From Belliella alkalica (GTDB lineage Bacteria > Bacteroidota > Bacteroidia > Cytophagales > Cyclobacteriaceae): a stretch of 64,000 nucleotides of DNA. The stretch covers positions 62,001 through 126,000 of the forward strand of contig NZ_JAKZGO010000010.1 of NCBI RefSeq assembly GCF_022549785.1, in the 5' to 3' direction. The notes beneath the pieces are model-generated. The model ran no database searches, was not told where the DNA came from, and saw only the letters and a list, made by a program, of their open reading frames with translations. A program made the position numbers and the translations under genes. Of the stretch, positions 26,904-35,572 are shown piece after piece (positions within the stretch are counted from its first letter, which is position 1; each line of letters begins with the position of its first letter).

Positions 26904-27342
26904 AACGCAAAGGTGCGATCGGTAGTTTGCTATATCATTTCCAAAATATTTTCAAATTGTTATAAAAGTACTGCTTAAAGTTTCCTTAAAGTTATTGTTG
27001 TGTTTTGTAAAAGTTTAATTAATATTAACTAGATGTTAAACTATTGATTTTAAGTGTTTTAATGTTTGTATTTTTAGCCCATTCGATAATATTGGAGAGA
27101 AAATTAGTGATCAAAAAATTCAGGTGATTTATTCAAATTAGGAATTGCATGTTAAAATATAACAATATTTATCGGTTCAGAGATAAATTGATTATATCAA
27201 CGAGATCAAGACGAGAACATATCTACTTTTAATTTAATATTTTAGTTATTTGCATTTTCCAGCAATGAATAATACAATCGATCGTATAGCAGGAAATCAT
27301 GTTTTGTTTTAGCTTCTTCCAGATTTTTATAAACCACAAAAA
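26904..27342. other. Gene-free regulatory stretch upstream of the TonB operon
   Basis: About 440 AT-rich bases between the start of the TonB receptor and the clpC terminator hold no credible gene. Apart from the 11-bp direct repeats at 26974-27015, I see no further strong hairpin or recognisable RNA element. Confidence 0.5.
26974..27015 (-). promoter_or_regulatory. 11-bp direct repeats upstream of the TonB receptor operon
   Basis: CTTAAAGTT occurs at 26974-26982 and again at 26985-26993, an exact 11-bp step, and a related GTAAAAGTT lies at 27007-27015, two further steps away in phase. Direct repeats on one face of the helix with this period are the usual binding layout of OmpR/PhoB-type response regulators. 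They lie 70-112 bp upstream of the receptor start codon. The regulator is unknown. Confidence 0.4.
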
Positions 27343-27369
27343 AAAGCGGCTAGAGTACCTAGCCGCTTT
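27343..27369 (-). terminator. Rho-independent terminator of clpC
   Basis: AAAGCGGCTAG and CTAGCCGCTTT form a perfect 11-bp stem with a 5-nt loop, followed on the minus strand by a run of T (TTTTTTTTTGTGG). It starts 25 bp beyond the clpC stop. Confidence 0.92.
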
Positions 27370-27393
27370 CTGTATTGCATGATCAACTTGATC

Positions 27394-29928
27394 TTATTCT
27401 GCGTTTTCTTTTTTATTCACTGCGATACTTAATTCTTCACCTTCACCAGAATAATCAGCTGTGATAACATCTCCTTCGGAAAGTTCTCCCTTCAGGATTT
27501 CTTCAGCAAGTGCATCTTCAAGATACTTTTGGATTGCTCTGTTTAGAGGTCTTGCTCCATACTGCTGATCATAACCTTTTTCAGCTAAGAAGTCTTTCGC
27601 TTTATCAGTCAACTCAATTTTGTACCCTAAATCTGTAATTCTTCCGAATAACTTATTCAGGCTGATTTCTATGATTTGATGAATATGTGATTTTTCCAGC
27701 GAATTGAATACGACCACATCGTCCAATCTGTTTAAGAATTCTGGACTAAATGCCTTTTTCAAAGCACTTTGGATAGTGGATTTCATCACTTCATCCATAT
27801 TATCGGTTTTGGCTTTGTTGGCAAAACCAATACCTGCTCCGAAATCCTTCAGATCCCTAACGCCAATATTAGAAGTCATGATGATGATCGTATTTCTGAA
27901 ATCTACCCTTCTTCCCAATCCATCTGTCAGAATACCATCATCCAATACTTGGAGTAAGATATTGAATACATCTGGATGGGCTTTCTCGATTTCATCCAAA
28001 AGAACAACAGAATACGGTTTTCTTCTAACTTTCTCAGTAAGCTGTCCACCTTCTTCGTATCCTACATAGCCTGGAGGTGCTCCTACAAGTCTAGATACAG
28101 AGAATTTCTCCATATATTCTGACATATCAATTCTCACAAGAGAATCATCTTTGTCAAATAGGTATGTAGCAAGCATTTTTGCCAACTCAGTCTTTCCAAC
28201 ACCTGTTGGTCCCAAGAAAATGAATGAACCGATAGGCTTCTTTGGATCTTTCAATCCAACTCTTGTCCTTTGAATTGCTTTTGTGAGCTTCTTTATTGCT
28301 TCTTCTTGGCCTACAACTTTCCCTTTGAGCTCTTCAGCCATGTTGAGAAGTTTAGCACCTTCTTTTTGGGCAATTCTTTTGGCAGGGATTCCTGTCATCA
28401 TCGCAATCACTTCGGCTACATTGTCTTCTTCGACTTTATATCTTTTGGATTTGCTTTCTTCTTCCCATTTTACTTTGGCTGTTTCCAGCTGTTCCAAGAG
28501 TTTTTTCTCTTTGTCACGCAATTGGGCAGCTTCTTCATATTTCTGGCTTTTTACAACCCTGTTTTTCTCTACTTTAATTTGCTCAACTTCCTCTTCCAGC
28601 TTCAAAATATCTTCCGGTACGTGGATATTATTGATATGAACACGAGCACCTGCTTCATCCAAGATATCTATAGCCTTATCTGGTAAAAATCTATCAGAGA
28701 TATATCTGTCAGAAAGTTTTACACAAGCTTCGATAGCTTCATTGGTATAGATGACATTGTGGTGATCTTCGTATTTGTCTTTGATGTTGTTCAGAATTTG
28801 AACAGTTTCTTCTGGAGTGGTAGCATCTACCATCACCATTTGGAATCTTCTTGCCAAAGCTCCATCTTTCTCAATGTACTGTCTGTATTCATCAAGTGTA
28901 GTCGCACCTATACATTGGATTTCGCCCCTTGCCAAGGCAGGTTTGAACATGTTGGATGCATCCAAAGAACCACTTGCTCCGCCAGCACCTACGATTGTAT
29001 GAAGTTCATCAATAAAAAGAATCACATTTGGGGATTTTTCAAGCTCGTTCATCACGGCTTTCATTCTCTCTTCAAATTGACCTCTGTATTTTGTACCAGC
29101 TACCAAAGATGCTAAATCAAGCGTCACAACTCTTTTATTGAATAAAACCCTTGATACTTTTTTCTGAATGATTCTCAATGCCAAACCTTCTGCAATTGCA
29201 GTTTTACCTACACCAGGCTCACCGATCAAGATTGGATTGTTTTTCTTTCTTCTAGACAAAATCTGCGCAACACGCTCGATTTCCTTTTCTCTACCTATGA
29301 TAGGATCAAGTTTGTCGTCCTCTGCCATTTTGGTAAGGTCTCTACCAAAGTTATCCAAAACTGGTGTTCTAGATTTTTCGGCACCAGGTTTTGTCGATCC
29401 ACTCGAGGAACCACTGCCTGAAGAAGAACCGAACAGCTTACTGCCATCCTCGTCCGGATCATCAGCTTCCGCTTTGGATCTCGGACCTGAATCAGTCTGA
29501 AACTCCAACATTTCCTTTACGGAATCATAGTTGGTATCGAATTTCTGTAAAATCTGAGTGGCAATATTGTCTTCATCGCGCAAAATAGATAGCAACAGGT
29601 GTTCTGTTCCAATCAAAGCGCTTTTGAAAATTTTAGCTTCTAAATAGGTGATTTTTAATACTTTTTCCGACTGCCTAGTCAATGGAATGTTGGCAAGGTT
29701 TTTTACATTGTGGTTTGCGGTGCCTTTGACAGCACGCTCCACAGAATTCCTCAATTCGTCTAGAGGAACGCCTAACTTTTTCAATATGGAAACAGCCACG
29801 CCTTCACCCTCACGAATCATACCCAACAAGAGGTGTTCCGTACCTATGTAATCATGACCTAAGCGCAAAGCCTCTTCGCGACTTAGTGAGATCACCTCTT
29901 TGACTCTGTTTGAAAATTTTGCTTCCAT
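27394..29928 (-). CDS. clpC: ClpC-type AAA+ unfoldase of the Clp protease
   Basis: ClpC unfolds proteins and feeds them to ClpP in the cytosol. The 844-residue protein has two Clp N-terminal repeats (about 1-145) and a Gly/Ser-rich linker (about 160-185). The first AAA domain has Walker A G236-EPGVGKT and Walker B 'VILFIDELH'. A UVR-type coiled segment ('KSQKYEEAAQLRDKEKKL') follows, then the second AAA domain with GPTGVGKT (about residue 573) and 'VVLLDEIEKAHPD', and a D2-small C-terminal domain. The UVR segment and the 844-residue length separate it from ClpA and ClpB. It is a single gene with its own terminator; no CtsR or McsAB genes are adjacent. Confidence 0.95.
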   Translation of the reverse strand: MEAKFSNRVKEVISLSREEALRLGHDYIGTEHLLLGMIREGEGVAVSILKKLGVPLDELRNSVERAVKGTANHNVKNLANIPLTRQSEKVLKITYLEAKIFKSALIGTEHLLLSILRDEDNIATQILQKFDTNYDSVKEMLEFQTDSGPRSKAEADDPDEDGSKLFGSSSGSGSSSGSTKPGAEKSRTPVLDNFGRDLTKMAEDDKLDPIIGREKEIERVAQILSRRKKNNPILIGEPGVGKTAIAEGLALRIIQKKVSRVLFNKRVVTLDLASLVAGTKYRGQFEERMKAVMNELEKSPNVILFIDELHTIVGAGGASGSLDASNMFKPALARGEIQCIGATTLDEYRQYIEKDGALARRFQMVMVDATTPEETVQILNNIKDKYEDHHNVIYTNEAIEACVKLSDRYISDRFLPDKAIDILDEAGARVHINNIHVPEDILKLEEEVEQIKVEKNRVVKSQKYEEAAQLRDKEKKLLEQLETAKVKWEEESKSKRYKVEEDNVAEVIAMMTGIPAKRIAQKEGAKLLNMAEELKGKVVGQEEAIKKLTKAIQRTRVGLKDPKKPIGSFIFLGPTGVGKTELAKMLATYLFDKDDSLVRIDMSEYMEKFSVSRLVGAPPGYVGYEEGGQLTEKVRRKPYSVVLLDEIEKAHPDVFNILLQVLDDGILTDGLGRRVDFRNTIIIMTSNIGVRDLKDFGAGIGFANKAKTDNMDEVMKSTIQSALKKAFSPEFLNRLDDVVVFNSLEKSHIHQIIEISLNKLFGRITDLGYKIELTDKAKDFLAEKGYDQQYGARPLNRAIQKYLEDALAEEILKGELSEGDVITADYSGEGEELSIAVNKKENAE

Positions 29929-30008
29929 TTATATCCTTTCTAAATGATTTGAAATCTTTACTAATGTTAAAGAATTTGTTTTAAAAACACAATTCTTTTG
30001 CGGTTTGT

Positions 30009-30629
30009 TCAATGATTTTTTTGTGACTTTGCCAAAATATTATTTGATTCTGGTCCAACGCAAAATAATAAATCAATGATACTTAAGTTTGGAACAAAGT
30101 CTAAGCCAAACAATTGGCTGTAGGGAGCTGGTTGATAGATGTTCCGATCTTCAAATGGGCTTTTTGAACTTATTAAACCTCTTATGTCAATTGATTCACT
30201 GTTTATGTCAGTTTTATTAAGTTTCATTACTTTTATATCCAATTGGAGCAGTTTCAGACAAACTGTCAGTAGTTCCAGGTTGAAATCGGTTAATAAGTCA
30301 AACTTTTTTTGAAACACTTCCTCAATGTATGGAAAATAATATTCAAAAAAAGGTGCTTTTCCATAAGCGCTTTGAATTCCTCTCAAATGTACATTCACCC
30401 ACTTTTGATGATAATCTATTTTGACGAGCTCTGTTTTGACTTTTTTGTTGCCACCCAAAACAGGAATACTTAGTGTTTCCACTTTATTTGCAAGTCTTAT
30501 CTGGCAGCGATTTCTATAAGTCTGCTTTTGATAATTTTCTTGAATGTCCAATAAAATCATTTTTTCCTTCTGAATAGCTACGAAATATTCAATAGGAGGT
30601 AGATAAAATAACTCTGTAATTATTGACAT
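30009..30629 (-). CDS. WbqC-like family protein
   Basis: The 206-residue protein matches the WbqC-like family by 'FYLPPIEYFVAIQKEKMILLDIQENYQKQTYRNRCQI', 'LSIPVLGGNKKVKTELVKIDY', 'WVNVHLRGIQSAYGKAPFFEYY' and 'FDLLTDFNLEL'. The family is linked to polysaccharide or lipopolysaccharide loci, but its reaction is not established. It has no signal peptide. It follows the TsaC-type gene by 58 bp in a likely three-gene minus-strand transcript. Confidence 0.85.
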   Translation of the reverse strand: MSIITELFYLPPIEYFVAIQKEKMILLDIQENYQKQTYRNRCQIRLANKVETLSIPVLGGNKKVKTELVKIDYHQKWVNVHLRGIQSAYGKAPFFEYYFPYIEEVFQKKFDLLTDFNLELLTVCLKLLQLDIKVMKLNKTDINSESIDIRGLISSKSPFEDRNIYQPAPYSQLFGLDFVPNLSIIDLLFCVGPESNNILAKSQKNH

Positions 30630-30687
30630 TGGATTTTTGATAAGTGGGGTTTTAATTGGCTTTTGAAATTGTGTTTAAGAAGAATTT

Positions 30688-31317
30688 TTAAAGTATGTCT
30701 TCCAAATTCCCCAAACCTTCTCTCACTACCTCAATCTGATCATTTGTACAATCCAAAATTGTGGATCCAATATTATTGCCATACCCTCCATCAATGACGA
30801 TATCTACAAGGTGTTGGTATTTTTCATATATCAACTCAGGATCTGTACTATATTCAATTACGTCATCTTCATCTCTGATGGATGTAGTAAGAATTGGTTG
30901 GCCCAACTCTTTGACGAGCAACCTTGGGATTGGATGATTTGGAACCCGGATACCGATAGTCTTTTTGTTGCTGTTGAGTATTTTTGGTACAGAAGTATTT
31001 GCTTCTAGGATAAATGTATAAGGTCCAGGAAGCGCTTTTTTCATTATTTTGAATACTGGAGTACTCAAAGCTCTCGTATATTCAGAGATATTGCTTAGGT
31101 CATAGCAGATAAAGGAAAAATTATGCTTCTTGGCTTTTATTCCTTTGATTTGGCAGATCCTTTCTACCGCGCGCTGATTGTGGATATCACATCCCATTCC
31201 ATACACCGTATCTGTAGGATATATAATAACGCCACCTGACCTAAGGACATCTATGATTCTTTGGATCTTTTTTGGATCTGGATTTTCCGGATAAAGCTTT
31301 ATGAATTCAGCAGCCAT
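30688..31317 (-). CDS. tsaC: L-threonylcarbamoyladenylate synthase (YrdC/Sua5 domain)
   Basis: The enzyme makes threonylcarbamoyl-AMP from threonine, bicarbonate and ATP, for t6A37 modification of tRNAs reading ANN codons. The 209-residue protein is a single YrdC domain with 'IIDVLRSGGVIIYPTDTVYGMGCDI', 'RICQIKGIKAKKHNFSFICYDLSNI', 'LPGPYTFILEA', 'TIGIRVPNHPI' and 'PILTTSIR'. It lacks the C-terminal Sua5 domain, so it is of the short TsaC/YciO type. YciO-like paralogues with slightly different activity cannot be excluded. It lies 50 bp after the Nudix gene. Confidence 0.88.
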   Translation of the reverse strand: MAAEFIKLYPENPDPKKIQRIIDVLRSGGVIIYPTDTVYGMGCDIHNQRAVERICQIKGIKAKKHNFSFICYDLSNISEYTRALSTPVFKIMKKALPGPYTFILEANTSVPKILNSNKKTIGIRVPNHPIPRLLVKELGQPILTTSIRDEDDVIEYSTDPELIYEKYQHLVDIVIDGGYGNNIGSTILDCTNDQIEVVREGLGNLEDIL

Positions 31318-31367
31318 TTTATTAGAATATTAGGTTAATGGTTTGATTAAGTCTTAATGGAGGATTC

Positions 31368-31778
31368 TCACCCTTTGTTATTGCAATACTTTTTCACCAA
31401 TTCGTCCACAATCGGAAGATCTGCTTCTGTCCAATTGAGATTCTGTAGTTCGCAGAAAGCTAACCATCGGACTTCTTGATGTTCTTTGAGTTTCAATTCT
31501 CCATCTATATAGCTACAAATAAACGGAATAAGTTCGATTTCTTTTTCTTCGCTGTACTTGTGTCGTGTGGTTTGAAGTGAATCCTGTACTTCAATTTGCA
31601 AATTTAATTCCTCGAGGATTTCTCTTTTTATACATGCTTCATCTGATTCTGCAATTTCCACTTTTCCACCAGGAAACTCCCATTGAAGTGGATGGGACAT
31701 GTTTTTTCCTCTTTGTGCACAGAGGATTTTATCATCTGCCATAATAATTGCGCAGGTCACTCTTAGGATTGCATGCAT
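31368..31778 (-). CDS. Nudix hydrolase, MutT-like
   Basis: The protein from the ATG at 31778 has 136 residues and begins MHAILRVTCAIIMADDKILCAQR, the usual start of MutT-like proteins; an ATG 54 bp upstream (31832) is less likely. The Nudix box is GGKVEIAESDEACIKREILEELN, which fits GX5EX7REUXEEXGU except that an asparagine replaces the late glycine. The segment 'HPLQWEFPGGKVE' before the box and the strand 'EVRWLAF' after it fit 8-oxo-dGTP-type diphosphatases. It would clean damaged nucleotides from the pool. It is divergent from mltG and leads the Nudix-TsaC-WbqC transcript. Confidence 0.87.
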   Translation of the reverse strand: MHAILRVTCAIIMADDKILCAQRGKNMSHPLQWEFPGGKVEIAESDEACIKREILEELNLQIEVQDSLQTTRHKYSEEKEIELIPFICSYIDGELKLKEHQEVRWLAFCELQNLNWTEADLPIVDELVKKYCNNKG

Positions 31779-31817
31779 CAATTTTTGATTTTGATAAGCC
31801 CGATGAACAAAATTCCC

Positions 31818-31825
31818 TATTTTTG
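31818..31825 (+). promoter_or_regulatory. Candidate -7 element of the mltG operon
   Basis: TATTTTTG at 31818-31825 matches the TAnnTTTG -7 consensus of Bacteroidota and lies 30 bp before the mltG ATG. A TTTG at 31790-31793 could be the -33 element, though the 24-bp gap is longer than usual. The site lies in the 77-bp divergent gap with the Nudix gene. Confidence 0.4.
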
Positions 31826-31855
31826 CGCTCAATCAAAGAGTTTTCTATTAAAATT

Positions 31856-32899
31856 ATGCTTGAGGATAAAAAAACGAAATACTATCTAATAGGTGTTATC
31901 ACATTTTCTGTCTTGATGACTTCACTTTCATTCTACTTTTATCAGGCATTCTTTAGTCCAAACACGATTTTGGAAGGTGAAGAACCTTACATGCTCGAAA
32001 TCCCCAGCAATGCAACATTCAAGAATGTTTCCGATAGTCTTTATAAAGACGAAACAATTCATGATGTGATTACTTTTAGTTTTGTTGCAAAAATATTGGG
32101 ATACCAAGACAATATAAAGCCCGGGTTATACAAAATCAATCCCAGGATGAGTAATTTGAATGTGGTAAAACTACTTAGATCGGGAAATCAAACACCTGTG
32201 AGACTGACTTTCAACAATGTGCGTACGAAAGAAGATTTGGCTGAGAAAATCACTAATAAGATTGAATTGACAGATGATCAGTTTCTTAACTTATTGACAG
32301 ATTCTGTTAATATCAGAAAGTTTGGATTTGAAGAAGAGACGATTATGTCCATGTTTATCCCAAATACTTATGAAGTTTGGTGGAACACGAGTGCCGAAAA
32401 TCTATTTGACAGAATGCATTCCGAGTACAAAAAATTCTGGACTGAGGAAAGAAAACAGAAAGCGAATGCGCTTGGATTGACTCAAAATGAAGTTTCTACT
32501 TTGGCATCAATCGTACAAGCGGAAACACAAAAAGCTGACGAAAGACCAAAGGTGGCCGGAGTTTACTTGAATAGGTTGAGAATCAACATGCCACTACAAG
32601 CAGATCCTACATTGGTTTTTGCTGTCGGGGATTTCAGCATAAAAAGAGTACTGAATGTGCACAAAGAAATTGATAGTCCCTACAATACATATAAGTATTT
32701 GGGTTTGCCTCCAGGTCCGATCAATTTGCCGGAAATTTCAGCTTTGGACGCAGTTTTGAATTTTGAGGAGCACAGTTATCTTTATTTTTGTGCCAAAGAG
32801 GATTTTTCTGGCTATCATGCATTCGCTACCAATTTGACGGAGCATTTGAATAATGCCAGAAGATATCAAAATGCACTGAATCAAGCTAAAATATATTGA
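31856..32899 (+). CDS. mltG: Endolytic murein transglycosylase MltG
   Basis: MltG (YceG) cleaves nascent glycan strands at the inner membrane and helps to set their length. From the ATG at 31856 the product has 347 residues. It has an N-terminal signal anchor ('YYLIGVITFSVLMTSLSFYFY'), a LysM-like region, and the YceG core with the catalytic glutamate in SIVQAETQKADERPKVAGV. The family landmarks 'YLNRLRINMPLQADPT', 'SPYNTYKYLGLPPGPI' and 'FSGYHAFATNLTEH' follow. An upstream in-frame start at 31748 would overlap the divergent Nudix start region and is not used. The thioesterase gene follows after 1 bp. Confidence 0.93.
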   Translation: MLEDKKTKYYLIGVITFSVLMTSLSFYFYQAFFSPNTILEGEEPYMLEIPSNATFKNVSDSLYKDETIHDVITFSFVAKILGYQDNIKPGLYKINPRMSNLNVVKLLRSGNQTPVRLTFNNVRTKEDLAEKITNKIELTDDQFLNLLTDSVNIRKFGFEEETIMSMFIPNTYEVWWNTSAENLFDRMHSEYKKFWTEERKQKANALGLTQNEVSTLASIVQAETQKADERPKVAGVYLNRLRINMPLQADPTLVFAVGDFSIKRVLNVHKEIDSPYNTYKYLGLPPGPINLPEISALDAVLNFEEHSYLYFCAKEDFSGYHAFATNLTEHLNNARRYQNALNQAKIY

Positions 32900-32900
32900 A

Positions 32901-33308
32901 ATGTTCAAGGCAGAAACACAAATAAGGGTACGGTATGCTGAAACAGATCAGATGGGATATGTATATTATGGCAATTATGCCATGTACTTCGAAGTGGCGC
33001 GAGTAGAGGCATTGAGATCTGTAGGCTTTTCTTACAAGAAAATGGAAGATGAGGGAGTAATGATGCCAGTTTTGGAGCAATTTACCAAATACCTAAAACC
33101 AGGAAAGTACGATGAGCTTCTGACGGTCAAAACTACAATCAAAGAAATGCCTGGTGTTAGGATTTCGTTTGATTATGAGGTGTTTAATGAAAGTGAGGAA
33201 ATGATCACCCAGGGAAAAACTATTCTGACATTTCTGAAAAAAGATACTCACAGACCGAGTAGACCACCGCAATATTTACTAGATTTATTGAAACCATATT
33301 TTGACTAG
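32901..33308 (+). CDS. YbgC/4-hydroxybenzoyl-CoA-type thioesterase
   Basis: The 135-residue hotdog-fold protein has the signature 'IRVRYAETDQMGYVYYGNYAMYFEVARVEALR' with the catalytic Asp of Y-x-E-T-D-x-M-G, and 'VKTTIKEMPGVRISFDYEVF' for the core sheet. It hydrolyses acyl-CoA or acyl-ACP thioesters in the cytosol; the acyl group is not decided by sequence. It begins 1 bp after mltG and is followed at 9 bp by a YihY-type gene, so the three form one operon. The mix of cell-wall and membrane functions suggests envelope maintenance. Confidence 0.9.
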   Translation: MFKAETQIRVRYAETDQMGYVYYGNYAMYFEVARVEALRSVGFSYKKMEDEGVMMPVLEQFTKYLKPGKYDELLTVKTTIKEMPGVRISFDYEVFNESEEMITQGKTILTFLKKDTHRPSRPPQYLLDLLKPYFD

Positions 33309-33317
33309 ACTTTTTCA

Positions 33318-34268
33318 GTGGAAAAAAGAATCAGACTTCTATCAATCAAATTCACCCGCGAGGCAAAAAAGCTTAGGCATATCCATTTTGGAAATCCTGA
33401 TCAAAACCTCTATGATGTGGGTAAGATTTTTATGGAGCAGATTAGAAAGGACGAAATTATTGAAAGAGCAGGATCCGTTGCATTTAGTTTTACTGTAGCG
33501 ATGTTTCCATTGTTGCTATTTTTACTAAATGTAATTCCCTACATAGGTTACTTTTTTGAAAATGTTACCACACAGAATATTTTAAGATTTACAGAAGAAA
33601 TCATGCCAGCGACTATTTACGCTGAAGCCGAATCTACCATCATGGATATAGTGAGTAAGCCACGCCAAAGTTTGCTTTCTTTAGGTTTCTTTCTTGCATT
33701 ATTCTTGGCAACCAATGGGGTGATCTCCCTTATGAGTGCTTTTAATGCCGTATATAGGACAAAAGAAAATAGAACATTCTGGCAAACAAGGTTGATTGCT
33801 GTAGGTATAATCATGGTACTTGTTTTGACTGTCTGTGGTGCAGTTGTTATTATGATACTAGGAAGTAGTGTGCTTTATAGCATTTCAGAATGGGAAATTG
33901 TATCTAGCAATCTCTATTATTATTTGCTTGCTTTTTTTAGGTTCTTTGTTTTGCTTGCGGTGTTTATGATCGCTACTGCATACATATTTAGGTTTGCACC
34001 TGCTGTACATGACAAGTGGAAATTTTTCTCAACAGGATCTACCACTGCTGGTCTGTTGATTACAGCAGGATTTTATTTGTTTTCCTACTACCTGAATAAT
34101 TTTGCTACTTATAACAAGCTTTATGGATCCATTGGGACAATGCTGGCTGTGATGTTATGGCTATTTATCACTTCTTTAATCATATTGGTATGCTTTGAGA
34201 TCAATGTGTCTTTAGACAAAGCTGCCAAGAAAAAAATGGTGACAAGGGCGCTAGAGAATACTTTATGA
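33318..34268 (+). CDS. YihY/virulence-factor BrkB family membrane protein
   Basis: The 316-residue protein starts with GTG and has about six membrane segments. The family landmarks are 'ERAGSVAFSFTVAMFPLLLFLLNVIPYIGYF', 'SLGFFLALFLATNGVISLMSAFNAVY', 'IFRFAPAVHDKWKFFSTGSTTAGLLI' and 'YNKLYGSIGTMLAVMLWLFITSLIILVCFEIN'. The family was first noted as a putative ribonuclease BN, later corrected; its role at the inner membrane is not settled. It is the last gene of the mltG operon. The GTG start is chosen because no suitable ATG lies nearby and the N-terminal 'EKRIRLLSIKFTREAKKL' reads as a normal cytosolic leader. Confidence 0.88.
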   Translation: MEKRIRLLSIKFTREAKKLRHIHFGNPDQNLYDVGKIFMEQIRKDEIIERAGSVAFSFTVAMFPLLLFLLNVIPYIGYFFENVTTQNILRFTEEIMPATIYAEAESTIMDIVSKPRQSLLSLGFFLALFLATNGVISLMSAFNAVYRTKENRTFWQTRLIAVGIIMVLVLTVCGAVVIMILGSSVLYSISEWEIVSSNLYYYLLAFFRFFVLLAVFMIATAYIFRFAPAVHDKWKFFSTGSTTAGLLITAGFYLFSYYLNNFATYNKLYGSIGTMLAVMLWLFITSLIILVCFEINVSLDKAAKKKMVTRALENTL

Positions 34269-34654
34269 GATGATATACTAGAGGTGAGAAGCGAGATATG
34301 AGAAGGGATGCGGGATGCGAGATATGAGATATCAGACATAAGAAAAAGTTGTCTACGACTACGTGATCTCTCTCCCGAATGCTTTCGGGAAAGAGATCAC
34401 GTCCCTTTTTGAAACTGGAAAGTTAAAATTGAAGATGGGGTGTTAAATTCAGTATGAGATTTCTCCCCGTAATTCTACGGGGCAGGCTCCTTTAGTCGAA
34501 ATGACTTGCCTATAAAACGAGAGGATAAGTATAAAAAAAAGTGTCAAGTTATTTCAGGAAGCGACATGATAAACCTACCTTCTGAATTCTAAGAACTCAA
34601 TTACCTCAATGAACTCCTAGATGGCAGCTTTTATCAAATATCTATTACCCTTCC
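34269..34654. other. Gene-free stretch with REP-like repeats
   Basis: No gene is seen. The left half has near-repeats of GCGAGATATGAGA and GGGATGCGAGATATGAG (34286-34331). A long hairpin follows (34361-34402). Further right are a CCCCGTA/TACGGGG palindrome (about 34466-34483) and TCGAAATGACTTG, a kind of sequence I recall from dispersed repeats in other Bacteroidota. The right end runs into the 3' end of the minus-strand TPR gene. Confidence 0.5.
34361..34402. repeat. Long inverted repeat
   Basis: ACGTGATCTCTCTCCCGAA pairs with TTCGGGAAAGAGATCACGT across a 4-nt loop with a single mismatch. A short T-run (CCCTTTTT) follows, so it may end the mltG operon transcript. The strength of the stem and the REP-like surroundings also fit a repeat element. 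Confidence 0.6.
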
Positions 34655-35443
34655 TCAACAATCCTCCATATTTATCCGAGCAATTTCGCTACCCCTATTT
34701 GCCGCTAAGGCTAGGTATCTGCAGGCACTGGGATCGTTCAGCAATTTTTTGCAAAGCCCTAGTTGGGTCAAAGAGTTGACGTGTTCTGGATCTTTTTTGA
34801 GATAGGCTTCAAAATCCTCAATTGCCCATTTTACATAGCCGAAGGACATTCTGGCCAATCCTCTATTGTACAATGCAGCAAGGTTTTCCGGGTCATATGT
34901 CAGACACATGTTGAAAGAACCAGCAGCTCCATCAGCGATTCCCATTTTTGAACGTGCTATCCCTTGGTAAAAATATGTTTTGGAATCTCTTGGTTTTAGT
35001 TTTGCAGCAATTGAAAAAAACTCATCTGCGCTTTTGTAATTTTCATTCATCAAAAATGATCTTGCCAAAAGATAAACTATTTCAAAGTCATTTTCATCAT
35101 GTTTAGCTGCAATCAATAGATTTTTTTGGGCATTTTCATAATCTTCTATTTTCCAATACAATTTCCCAATACCTCCATAAGCCTGCGCATAGTTCGGGTC
35201 TATGCTAAGGATTCTTTTATAGTCAGCCATTGCTTTTTGAAATTCTTCAAGTTCTTCATAAGCTCTTGCTCGAAGGTGAAGCGATTTGATGTCTGTGACG
35301 TTAATAAAAAGTGTAGATGAAAATTCAGAGATAGCTTTTTGATAGTCTCCATTTTTAAAATGAATTTCTCCTTCGGAAAAACTACCGAAACAAGAAGTTA
35401 GAGCAAAAAGGGCAAGAGCTAAATACTTGGTAATGTTTTTCAT
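34655..35443 (-). CDS. TPR-repeat lipoprotein
   Basis: The 262-residue protein has a lipoprotein signal (lipobox LTSC followed by FGSFSE). About six tetratricopeptide repeats cover the rest ('GEIHFKNGDYQKAISEF', 'ARAYEELEEFQKAMADYKRILSIDPNYAQAY', 'GKLYWKIEDYENAQKNLL', 'ARSFLMNENYKSADEFF', 'GIARSKMGIADGAAGSF', 'GLARMSFGYVKWAIEDFEAYLKKDPEHV'). Such proteins act as scaffolds in the periplasm or at the outer membrane. A C-terminal cysteine-containing segment ('DPSACRYLALAANRGSEIARI') recalls a Sel1-like end. It is a single gene. Confidence 0.87.
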   Translation of the reverse strand: MKNITKYLALALFALTSCFGSFSEGEIHFKNGDYQKAISEFSSTLFINVTDIKSLHLRARAYEELEEFQKAMADYKRILSIDPNYAQAYGGIGKLYWKIEDYENAQKNLLIAAKHDENDFEIVYLLARSFLMNENYKSADEFFSIAAKLKPRDSKTYFYQGIARSKMGIADGAAGSFNMCLTYDPENLAALYNRGLARMSFGYVKWAIEDFEAYLKKDPEHVNSLTQLGLCKKLLNDPSACRYLALAANRGSEIARINMEDC

Positions 35444-35572
35444 AGTAATGGAATTTTATCAAAACTAATAAAATAGCTGATGAATTAAAAAAGAAATTAA
35501 AAAATTTTAAAACCTCGCAATCCAGCATGTGCATTCAGGTCGTATATCAGGTGAATAAAAAAATATTGAGCC

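Noticed and set aside
28270-28686. 138-codon plus-strand frame inside clpC
   Set aside because: It is the antisense shadow of the conserved ClpC core.
31748-31855. Upstream start for mltG
   Set aside because: It would reach into the divergent Nudix gene; the signal anchor begins right after the ATG at 31856.
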